From: Promicromonosporaceae bacterium
GTDB lineage: Bacteria > Actinomycetota > Actinomycetes > Actinomycetales > Cellulomonadaceae
Length of the DNA: 5,690 nucleotides
Reading direction: 5' to 3'
NCBI GenBank assembly: GCA_009782865.1
Contig: WRIF01000118.1
Coordinates: forward strand, 1-5,690
The notes beneath the pieces are model-generated. The model saw only the letters and a program-made list of their open reading frames with translations, did no database searches and was not told where the DNA came from. The position numbers and the translations under genes were made by a program. Within the stretch, counting starts at the first letter, position 1. Each line of letters begins with the position of its first letter. Positions 1-5,690 of the stretch are shown piece after piece.

Positions 1-1222
1 GCTCGACGCCCTGGGCTTCAACCTGGTTGGCTACGGCTGCGCCACCTGCATCGGCAACTCCGGGCCGCTCGACCCCGCGATCAGTCAGGCCGTGCACGGC
101 TCTGACCTGGCCGTCGTCTCCGTGCTGTCAGGCAACCGTAACTTCGAGGGGCGCATTAACCCCGATGTCAAGATGAACTACCTGGCCTCCCCGCCGCTGG
201 TCATCGCCTACGCCCTGGCCGGGAGCATGGACTTCGACTTCGCAACCACGCCGCTGGGGCACGACGACACCGGTGCGCCGGTGTTCCTCTCTGACATCTG
301 GCCGTCCGCCGCAGAGGTGGCCGCCGTCGAGACCGCCGCGCTGTCCCGCGACCTGTTCACGGCGGACTACGCGGACGTGTTCACCGGCGACGCCCACTGG
401 AGGGGCCTGGAGGTTCCGCAGGGCAGCACCTTCGCCTGGGACGCCGAGTCCACCTATGTGCGCAGGCCTCCCTACTTCGAGGGTATGCCCGCTCAGCCCG
501 CCCCGGTTACCGACATAACCGGCGCCCGCGTGCTCGCCCTGCTCGGGGACTCGGTCACCACCGATCACATCTCACCGGCCGGGGCGATCAAGGCGGGGAC
601 CCCGGCGGCGCGCTACCTGGAGGCGAACGGGGTGGCGCCACGTGACTTCAACTCTTATGGTTCCCGGCGGGGTAACCACGAGGTGATGATCCGCGGCACG
701 TTCGCCAACATTCGCCTGCGCAACCTGCTGGTCCCAGGGGTGGAGGGCGGTTTCACCGTCAACCATCTGACCGGTGAGCAGGCCTCGATCTACGACGCCG
801 CGCAGGCCTACGCCGCCGCCGCGACGCCGCTGGTGGTGTTGGGTGGCAAGGAGTACGGCTCGGGGTCCTCGCGCGACTGGGCCGCCAAGGGCACCGCGCT
901 GCTCGGGGTGCGGGCCGTCATCGCGGAGAGCTTTGAGCGCATTCACCGCTCCAACCTGATCGGCATGGGCGTGCTTCCCCTGCAGTTCCCACCCGGAGAG
1001 ACTGCGGCAGGCCTGGGCCTGGATGGGACGGAGGTCTACGACATCGTCGGGGTGACGGCCCTGAACGAAGGTGTCATTCCGCCGTCCGTCGTCGTCACCG
1101 CCACCGCCGCAGACGGCTACCGCACCACCTTCGCGGCTCAGGTCCGCATCGACACCCCTGGCGAGGCCGACTACTACCGCCACGGCGGCATCCTGCAATA
1201 CGTACTCCGCTCGCTCGTCTAG
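1..1222 (+). CDS. acnA: Aconitate hydratase A, C-terminal 406 residues (5' end outside window)
   Basis: Aconitase interconverts citrate and isocitrate through cis-aconitate in the cytosolic TCA cycle, using a 4Fe-4S cluster. The frame is open from base 2 with no start, so the gene begins upstream; the GTG at 92 is an internal Val. Visible residues 10-23 read [14 protein letters not shown], the aconitase signature holding two cluster cysteines (residues 13 and 16). A linker and the C-terminal swivel domain follow, with [27 protein letters not shown], the active-site stretch [15 protein letters not shown], and [20 protein letters not shown]. The end, [10 protein letters not shown], is typical of the family. 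The AcnA/IRP1 branch usually has about 890-900 residues, so a bit under half is present, and it looks intact. The stop TAG is 15 bp before the next gene and no terminator is visible between them. Identification is secure; only the symbol (acnA versus acn) is a naming choice. Confidence 0.97.
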   Translation, partial: LDALGFNLVGYGCATCIGNSGPLDPAISQAVHGSDLAVVSVLSGNRNFEGRINPDVKMNYLASPPLVIAYALAGSMDFDFATTPLGHDDTGAPVFLSDIWPSAAEVAAVETAALSRDLFTADYADVFTGDAHWRGLEVPQGSTFAWDAESTYVRRPPYFEGMPAQPAPVTDITGARVLALLGDSVTTDHISPAGAIKAGTPAARYLEANGVAPRDFNSYGSRRGNHEVMIRGTFANIRLRNLLVPGVEGGFTVNHLTGEQASIYDAAQAYAAAATPLVVLGGKEYGSGSSRDWAAKGTALLGVRAVIAESFERIHRSNLIGMGVLPLQFPPGETAAGLGLDGTEVYDIVGVTALNEGVIPPSVVVTATAADGYRTTFAAQVRIDTPGEADYYRHGGILQYVLRSLV

Positions 1223-1237
1223 GAAGCAGGCGCTGGG

Positions 1238-1645
1238 TTGCGAAGGAGGCTGTCAATTTGCGGGGTCATTCTCGCGACCCTGCTGGCGGGTGGCTGCGGC
1301 ACCGACTCGGGGGATGGGTCGCTGAGTCTCGCGGAAGAATCGGCTCAGCGACGACAGTTCATTCTCTCCGTGGCCGAAGGCTCCGCCGAGGTGTCTGAGT
1401 TTCAGCTCACAGTGCTACGGCAAGACGAGATCACGTTTGCCGACTATGCCGAGGCCGTTGGCAGGACGGTGAGTTGCCTCCAGGAGGCGGGCCTACCGGT
1501 GCCAGAGGGGCTGTCCATCGGAGAGCTCGAGGCGATCTCGATTCAGCACCGGCAGGACGTGCTGGGCGATCCGCCGTGGAGCGAAGATGACTTGGCCCTG
1601 CATGACTGCGGCTGGATCGTCGGCCTTGATGGCTGGCAGCCTTGA
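1238..1645 (+). CDS. Putative small lipoprotein, 135 aa, TTG start
   Basis: Function unknown. The N-terminus has three arginines (residues 2-4), a hydrophobic stretch (5-17) and LLAGGC, with Cys20 as the likely lipidated residue; the -3 position is Ala rather than the more usual Leu, a permitted variant. This predicts export and anchoring to the outer face of the membrane. The mature part is acidic and contains TFADYAEAVGRTVSCLQEAG (residues 66-85), resembling a pattern seen in small actinobacterial secreted proteins, and a second cysteine in LHDCGW (Cys124). Cys80 and Cys124 could form a disulfide (inference). TTG at 1238 is the only plausible start, since the frame is closed upstream by the acnA stop five codons earlier. 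AGGAAG at 1221-1226 is a weak, distant ribosome site; a better AAGGAGG lies inside the gene at 1243-1249. Co-transcription with acnA is possible. Confidence 0.72.
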   Translation: MRRRLSICGVILATLLAGGCGTDSGDGSLSLAEESAQRRQFILSVAEGSAEVSEFQLTVLRQDEITFADYAEAVGRTVSCLQEAGLPVPEGLSIGELEAISIQHRQDVLGDPPWSEDDLALHDCGWIVGLDGWQP

Positions 1646-1652
1646 CGTCCAG

Positions 1653-1680
1653 TTGCCGCTGTTGGGAAGCGTCGTAGGGT
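1653..1680 (+). promoter_or_regulatory. Candidate leaderless promoter of the flavodoxin gene
   Basis: A -35-like TTGCCG (1653-1658) and a -10 hexamer TAGGGT (1675-1680) are separated by 16 bp. The ATG at 1687 comes 6 bp after the hexamer, so transcription would start at or next to the start codon. Actinobacteria commonly use TANNNT -10 elements and many leaderless mRNAs. The only Shine-Dalgarno alternative, GGGTGA, overlaps the hexamer. This is a pattern match, not a mapped start. Confidence 0.5.
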
Positions 1681-1686
1681 GAAGCC

Positions 1687-2154
1687 ATGAAGATCGCCGT
1701 AGTTGTCGCCTCCCGCCACGGAACCACCGCCGAACTCGCCGAGCGGATCGCCACCGAACTGCCCGACGCCGACGTCTACGAACTGTCGGTGGGTTTCCCC
1801 GACCTGGCGCAGTATGAGGGCGTCATCGTCGGCTCGGCCACCTACGCCGGCAAGCCCCTGCCCGCGATGCGAGAGTACGCCTTGACCGCCGACCTCACCG
1901 GCAAGCGGCTGGCCCTCTTCCTTGGCGGGATGGTCGAGTCCGCCGACGAGCGGGAGAAGCAGTTCGCCACCGCCTTCCCCGCGTCGTGGCGGGAGCGAGC
2001 CGTGGCCGAGGAGTGGCTCGGCGGACGCTTCGACCTGTCGCGCCTCAGCTTCGCCGAACGCGCAACGGTGCGGGTGGCAGCCAAGGTCAAGGAGAACACC
2101 GAGGCGATTGACGATGCCGCCATCGAGCGGATCGTCGCCGCGATGCGTGACTAA
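1687..2154 (+). CDS. Flavodoxin domain protein (HemG-like fold), 155 aa
   Basis: A cytosolic FMN-binding flavodoxin-fold protein, probably an electron carrier or small oxidoreductase. The first strand KIAVVVAS leads into the loop SRHGTT (residues 9-14), where flavodoxins bind the FMN phosphate, followed by a helix (AELAERIA). Strand VIVGSATYAGK (47-57) and strand LALFLGGM (75-82) fit the next cofactor loops. The C-terminal half has the pattern WLGGRFDLSRLSFAER (109-124), as in the Flavodoxin_5/HemG group (menaquinone-dependent protoporphyrinogen oxidase), usually about 170-180 residues. This protein is slightly shorter, and actinobacteria normally make heme by the coproporphyrin route, so a true HemG role is doubtful and no symbol is given. 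It probably has its own leaderless promoter. Its TAA stop overlaps the stop of the opposing DUF1345 gene. Confidence 0.85.
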   Translation: MKIAVVVASRHGTTAELAERIATELPDADVYELSVGFPDLAQYEGVIVGSATYAGKPLPAMREYALTADLTGKRLALFLGGMVESADEREKQFATAFPASWRERAVAEEWLGGRFDLSRLSFAERATVRVAAKVKENTEAIDDAAIERIVAAMRD

Positions 2155-2813
2155 CCACCCAGCGAGGCGAGGATGTTGACGAGGGCCGCCAAGAACACGG
2201 TGCCGAACAGGTAGGCCAGCAGGGCGTGAAAGAGGGCGATCTTCCGCATCTGCGGTGACTGGACGTCGGTGTCGGAGATGGCGAAACTCATGCCCACCGT
2301 GAACGCAATGTAGGCGAAGTCTGAATACTGCGGACCTTCGTAGTCTGGCCGGGCGTGAAAGTCGAAGCCGTACCCGTCCCGGTAGTACTGCCGGGCGTAG
2401 CGCAGGGCGTGCACGGTCTGCACGGTAACCCAGGAGGCGACGATGCAGACCAGGGCTACCGCCGCCGCGATCACCCGCGACTCAGAGCTCTGGGCCAGGA
2501 GGACCCCGATGCCCCCCAGCGAGGCCAGTGAGGCGCCGATCAGGAGCAGGTGAATGCCGAGGGCGCCGGGGATCTCCCGGGCGGCATGCACCGCCGTCTG
2601 GGCGGGGTCCAGGCGGCCGAGGGCTAGCCAGGTAATCAGGCAGTAGGTGCCGGCGGCGGCGGCCCATGCCAGGATCGGGGCGAAGGTGCCATTCCAGAGC
2701 GGCACCAAGGCGGCGACCACCACCCCCGCCAACACGGCCACCACGAGGCGGGCACGGGCGTCGTGATGCCAACGCGCCTCCAGGGTGGCCAGTTCCTCTG
2801 CGATGTCCGCCAT
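2151..2813 (-). CDS. DUF1345 family integral membrane protein, 220 aa
   Basis: The biochemical role of the family is unknown. Hydrophobic segments at about residues 21-40, 46-66, 84-106, 113-134, 166-180 and 190-216 predict five or six membrane spans with a short soluble N-terminus. The family's best-conserved region is present: PDYEGPQYSDFAYIAFTVGM (156-175) followed by SFAISDTDV (176-184), whose acidic and Ser/Thr residues next to the membrane suggest a functional site (inference). The length is normal for the family. ATG at 2813 lies 9 bp downstream of the HNH gene's stop, so the two genes may be co-transcribed. However, TAGCCT sits 6 bp before the ATG and GGGG is only a weak ribosome site, so an independent leaderless transcript is equally possible. 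The 3' end overlaps the flavodoxin stop codon, and no terminator hairpin is visible there. Confidence 0.88.
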   Translation of the reverse strand: MADIAEELATLEARWHHDARARLVVAVLAGVVVAALVPLWNGTFAPILAWAAAAGTYCLITWLALGRLDPAQTAVHAAREIPGALGIHLLLIGASLASLGGIGVLLAQSSESRVIAAAVALVCIVASWVTVQTVHALRYARQYYRDGYGFDFHARPDYEGPQYSDFAYIAFTVGMSFAISDTDVQSPQMRKIALFHALLAYLFGTVFLAALVNILASLGG

Positions 2814-2819
2814 GACCCC

Positions 2820-2825
2820 AGGCTA
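2820..2825 (-). promoter_or_regulatory. Candidate -10 element (TAGCCT) of the DUF1345 gene
   Basis: Read on the minus strand, TAGCCT is followed by six bases (GGGGTC) and the ATG of the DUF1345 gene. The TAG of this hexamer is also the stop codon of the upstream HNH gene. No -35 box is visible 16-18 bp upstream, where the sequence is almost pure G/C. The shared TAG raises the chance that the match is accidental. Confidence 0.35.
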
Positions 2826-4277
2826 GCCGTGTCGGGTTGGCCCCCGCGCGGGCAGTGGCACGCTGCGGCCGGGGCAGCCGGGTGGAGGTGGGGCAGTGGA
2901 GCGGTAGGCGTGACCGGTGGGGGTGGTGGTAACTACGGTGTGCCTGCCCCCGGCGACGTCGGGGTCGGTGGTCTGGTGGGTCCAGCCGGCCTTCTCCTTG
3001 TTCTCGTTGCACCAGACGCAAAGCCCCTGGGCGTTCTCAATGCTTGTCCGCCCGCCTCGCGAGTGGGGGAGTATGTGGTCGAGGTGACGGGCCGGGGCAT
3101 TGCAGTACGGGGTTCGGCAAATGCCGTGGTCTCTGGTGCGAGCCCAGCAGGCCAGCCCATTGGTGAAGAACCGGTTCAGGGAGGTGGCGGCGATCAGATC
3201 GCCCGCCGGACTGGTGTAGAGGCGACGCAGCCACAGTTCGCCGGCCTCGATGGCGCCGGTGGCCAGATTCCGGGCGATCGGTGCCGGGACGGGGCCGTAG
3301 CCTGCGCCGCCGGCATCCAGGAGGGTGGCCGGGTCATCCCCACCGCCCAGCAGGGTGATGTCTGACATGACAAGCGAGATGTGCAGCGGTTGGTGTTCGA
3401 TCCCTTGGCGGCCGAGGACACACTCGGCCAGGTGGTCGGCCATCAACTCCCCGCGCCCGCGACCTTCGTCGCCGACGCCCTTGTGCTCCTGGGCGTAACG
3501 GTGCAGGACGGCAAAGGCGGAGACGCCAACGGTCAGGGGCAGGCCTGCCGATAGCCTGCACATCCCGTCGGGCAACGGTCGCAACGAGACATAGCGACCG
3601 GCGGCGGCCGCCTGGTGGCGCTTGAGTGCCGCCTGTTGGTCGAGCCGCATCGTGATCTCGCGAGCGGTATCGGCGGTTCGCCTGATCCCGTTCCCGGCCA
3701 ACGTCTGGGGGTCAGCACACAGCAGGGCGTCGGCCTTGCTTCGCCGTGCAGGCTCGAGACAGCCGGTTTCGCGGATGATCGCCCGCGCATGCCCCGGCGT
3801 CAGGTTTCCGGCCATGAGCGCGACGAGGGTGTGCGGCAGTTCATCGCGCAAGACTCGCGCGTTCGAGACCAAGAGACCTGCGGAATGGGGGGATCGTTTC
3901 GTGGCCAGGGCCACCTGCCGTTGCCCGGACTGCTCCATTCCGTCAGATTCGACCAATGCCAACGCGACCTGTCCGGTCATCGCGGCCAGCGCCCCTTCTA
4001 GCCTTTGCAAAGCACTCAAGGTGTCAACCAGTTCCGCCCGCCCCGCGCCGACGCTGTGCTGCGCCCAAGAGAGTTTGACATAGGAAAGCAGTTCCGTGTG
4101 CAACGCCCCAAGGCGACGCGACAGCACGGCGGGCGTTGGGGCTGCCGGAGTCGGGGCAGCCAGGGTTGGGGCGGCGCGGGGGCGGCAGCGTTGGGCAAGC
4201 GCCGGGAAGGGGTCGGCGTCCACCCTGGTGGCGCGGGCCGAGGCCGGGGCCCGCCGAGTGCTCGCGATCTGCTTCAT
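2823..4277 (-). CDS. DUF222 domain HNH endonuclease-family protein (13E12 type), 484 aa
   Basis: A putative DNA-binding or nuclease protein of the large actinobacterial DUF222/HNH family, related to the mycobacterial 13E12 repeat proteins; the cellular role is unknown. Residues 1-55 are basic and Pro/Ala-rich, with three AAPT(P/L) repeats at 35-49. DUF222 covers roughly 56-370 and is mostly helical, with NLTPGHARAI (158-167) and ITMRLDQQAALKRHQAAAAG (208-227) typical of it. The HNH domain spans about 381-430: zinc-type cysteines at 387, 392, 420 and 423, the catalytic pair Asp400-His401 in LDHILPHSRGG, and Asn415, with Asn424-Lys427 after the last Cys pair. All key residues are kept, so nuclease activity is plausible. 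The tail (460-484) is Pro-rich and probably disordered. ATG at 4277 is preceded by TAGGTT six bases earlier, and GGAG is too close to the ATG to be a normal ribosome site. Family members are often multicopy and mobile-looking, but no terminal repeats are seen here. Confidence 0.92.
   Translation of the reverse strand: MKQIASTRRAPASARATRVDADPFPALAQRCRPRAAPTLAAPTPAAPTPAVLSRRLGALHTELLSYVKLSWAQHSVGAGRAELVDTLSALQRLEGALAAMTGQVALALVESDGMEQSGQRQVALATKRSPHSAGLLVSNARVLRDELPHTLVALMAGNLTPGHARAIIRETGCLEPARRSKADALLCADPQTLAGNGIRRTADTAREITMRLDQQAALKRHQAAAAGRYVSLRPLPDGMCRLSAGLPLTVGVSAFAVLHRYAQEHKGVGDEGRGRGELMADHLAECVLGRQGIEHQPLHISLVMSDITLLGGGDDPATLLDAGGAGYGPVPAPIARNLATGAIEAGELWLRRLYTSPAGDLIAATSLNRFFTNGLACWARTRDHGICRTPYCNAPARHLDHILPHSRGGRTSIENAQGLCVWCNENKEKAGWTHQTTDPDVAGGRHTVVTTTPTGHAYRSTAPPPPGCPGRSVPLPARGPTRHG
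4134..4178 (-). repeat. Three imperfect 15-bp tandem repeats encoding AAPT(P/L)
   Basis: Three adjacent 15-bp units (4134-4148, 4149-4163, 4164-4178) share a GT(T/C)GGGGC core on the plus strand, with 10 or 11 identical bases of 15 between pairs. On the coding (minus) strand they specify the repeats AAPTL, AAPTP, AAPTP in the N-terminal linker of the HNH protein. Because the unit is a multiple of three, copy changes would keep the frame. Likely a flexible spacer made by slippage. Confidence 0.7.
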
Positions 4278-4283
4278 GTCTCC

Positions 4284-4289
4284 AACCTA
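4284..4289 (-). promoter_or_regulatory. Candidate leaderless -10 element (TAGGTT) of the HNH gene
   Basis: Minus-strand TAGGTT is followed by GGAGAC and the ATG of the HNH gene, a 6-bp spacing that would place transcription start at the start codon. Possible -35 boxes are badly spaced: TTGTCG (4306-4301) leaves 11 bp and TTGACC (4320-4315) leaves 25 bp. The -10 match is good but the promoter as a whole is only moderately supported. Confidence 0.42.
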
Positions 4290-4360
4290 TCGGCCACCAC
4301 CGACAAAAACCCCTGGTCAAAAACGTTTTCTGACTCCAGCCCAGGAGAAGGTTGTGAAGA

Positions 4361-4380
4361 AACTTACGCTACCGTAGGTG
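4361..4380. promoter_or_regulatory. Operator-like inverted repeat AACTTACG-CTAC-CGTAGGTG
   Basis: Two 8-bp arms match at 6 of 8 positions around a 4-bp centre, with TTACG/CGTA(G) as the inner core. Size and symmetry resemble sites bound by dimeric TetR-family repressors in actinobacteria (inference from shape). On the minus strand it also contains the -10-like hexamers TACGGT and TAGCGT. It lies 8 bp after the NUDIX stop and about 85 bp upstream of the HNH start. A transcription terminator is less likely because the stem is short and no clean U-run follows. Confidence 0.35.
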
Positions 4381-4388
4381 GTGCGAGG

Positions 4389-4952
4389 CTACAGCGGCAG
4401 TTCGCGGGAGTGATCCCAGGAGGCGGTCCACCCGAACCGCTCGAGCAGGTCGTCTAGCAGGCGGGCGGTGAAGCCCCAGATTAGCCGCTCCCGACCTTCG
4501 GCGGCCACGAGCCAGGCCGGCCCCCGGGAGACCTCGCCGCCGTGCGCGAACACCGAGGTGAAGCGGTTGGCTGGGTCCACCAGATCACGCACGGGCAGCC
4601 AGAAGACCGCCTCGGTCTCCGCGGGATCGACGGCGCGTATCGGCAGCGGCCGCGCGCAGCGGGCCAGCACCGGCGTGACCAGGTGGCCGGAGACCGGCAT
4701 CGGCAGGGCGGGTGATTCGGCGATCACGTCCACCACCGCAGGATCCAGCCCGGTCTCCTCGGCCGCCTCCCGGAGGGCGGCCTCGGTGGGCGTCTCGTTG
4801 CCATCGGTGCGCCCGCCGGGGAACGCGACCTGGCCCGGGTGGTGACGCAGGGTCGCCGCGCGCTGCAGCAACAGGATTGAGGCGCGATCCGGCCGGAGGC
4901 CCCCGGCGATGAGCGTCAAGACCGCCGCCGGCCGCAGCAGGTCACGGCTCAT
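4389..4952 (-). CDS. NUDIX hydrolase, CoA pyrophosphatase (NudL/YeaB) type, 187 aa
   Basis: Probably hydrolyses the pyrophosphate bond of CoA or a related nucleotide with Mg2+ or Mn2+, in the cytosol. The Nudix box is complete from Gly47 to Leu69: G-x5-E53-x7-R61-E62-x2-E65-E66-x-G68-L69. Just before it, LRHHPGQVAFPGGRTD (35-50) matches the extra motif of CoA pyrophosphatases (hydrophobic-R...HxGQVxFPGG). The C-terminal part, VFWLPVRDLVDPAN and LIWGFTARLLDDLL, is also usual for this subgroup. I prefer ATG at 4952 because GGGGGT (close to GGAGGT) lies six bases upstream; a GTG at 4976 would add eight residues (RRSGGRP-type) and has no ribosome site. It follows guaB1 by 33 bp (9 bp with the GTG), so co-transcription is likely. 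CoA as substrate is inferred from motifs only. Confidence 0.88.
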   Translation of the reverse strand: MSRDLLRPAAVLTLIAGGLRPDRASILLLQRAATLRHHPGQVAFPGGRTDGNETPTEAALREAAEETGLDPAVVDVIAESPALPMPVSGHLVTPVLARCARPLPIRAVDPAETEAVFWLPVRDLVDPANRFTSVFAHGGEVSRGPAWLVAAEGRERLIWGFTARLLDDLLERFGWTASWDHSRELPL

Positions 4953-4985
4953 CGGGCGACCCCCGGAGCGACGCACACGAGGACG

Positions 4986-5690
<705 letters not shown>

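Larger units (their letters stand above)
4278..4388. other. Intergenic region between the NUDIX and HNH genes
   Basis: This is the longest gene-free stretch in the window (111 bp) and is visibly richer in A/T than its surroundings, especially 4304-4330 and 4354-4366. It holds the HNH -10 candidate, the heptamer CAAAAAC twice 14 bp apart (4304-4310 and 4318-4324), the palindrome AAAACGTTTT (4320-4329) and an operator-like inverted repeat (4361-4380). I see no strong terminator for the NUDIX gene. Confidence 0.6.

Noticed and set aside
92..94. GTG at 92 as the start of a separate short protein
   Set aside because: The same frame is open to the left edge and encodes the aconitase cluster signature, so this is an internal codon of a truncated gene.
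572..1198. 208-residue minus-strand open frame opposite acnA
   Set aside because: The composition is that of a complement frame; the opposite strand encodes the conserved aconitase swivel domain.
1642..1647. TTGACG as a consensus-like -35 box for the flavodoxin gene
   Set aside because: It would be 27 bp from the TAGGGT hexamer, too far, and it overlaps the lipoprotein stop codon; TTGCCG at 1653 has better spacing.
2763..3365. 200-residue open frame on the plus strand inside the DUF222/HNH gene
   Set aside because: Its translation is Gly/Val-rich and low in complexity, as expected of the complement of a GC-rich gene, and it shows no domain; the minus-strand frame is a clear family member.
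4361..4380. Inverted repeat as a rho-independent terminator for the NUDIX gene
   Set aside because: Only about four consecutive inner base pairs form before a mismatch, and the tail on the minus strand is TTTCTTC rather than a T-run; an operator fits better.
4005..4457. 150-residue plus-strand frame crossing the intergenic region and the HNH start
   Set aside because: It runs through the repeats and the intergenic gap, has Gly/Arg-rich low-complexity sequence, and overlaps two well-supported genes.

Overview
The window is a high-GC chromosomal segment from an actinomycete (phylum Actinomycetota). The call rests on codon usage strongly biased to G or C in third positions, a GuaB1-type IMP dehydrogenase-related protein, a DUF222/HNH (13E12-type) protein, a small lipoprotein of a style common in actinobacteria, and start codons placed directly after TANNNT -10 hexamers. 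I cannot name the genus from sequence alone. The content is mostly ordinary housekeeping and accessory chromosome. I see no RNA gene, CRISPR array, transposase or prophage structural gene.

Plus-strand block (about 1-2154): the C-terminal 406 residues of aconitase A, cut at the left edge; 15 bp later a small putative lipoprotein starting at TTG; then a short flavodoxin-fold protein with its own likely leaderless promoter.

Minus-strand block (about 5690 down to 2151), in transcription order: the C-terminal half of GuaB1 (GMP reductase-like), cut at the right edge; a NUDIX hydrolase of the CoA-pyrophosphatase type; a 111-bp AT-richer intergenic region with an operator-like palindrome and repeats; a DUF222/HNH nuclease-family protein; and a DUF1345 membrane protein. 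The two blocks meet tail to tail with stop codons overlapping at 2151-2154. No gene-free stretch exceeds about 110 bp.

The genes do not form one obvious pathway. guaB1 and the NUDIX gene are close enough to be co-transcribed and both act on nucleotide-type substrates. acnA and the lipoprotein may share a transcript. The most interesting signal is regulatory: three genes (flavodoxin, HNH, DUF1345) carry TAGNNT exactly 6 bp before their ATG and have poor Shine-Dalgarno sequences, which points to leaderless transcripts. I found no convincing new biological system here.
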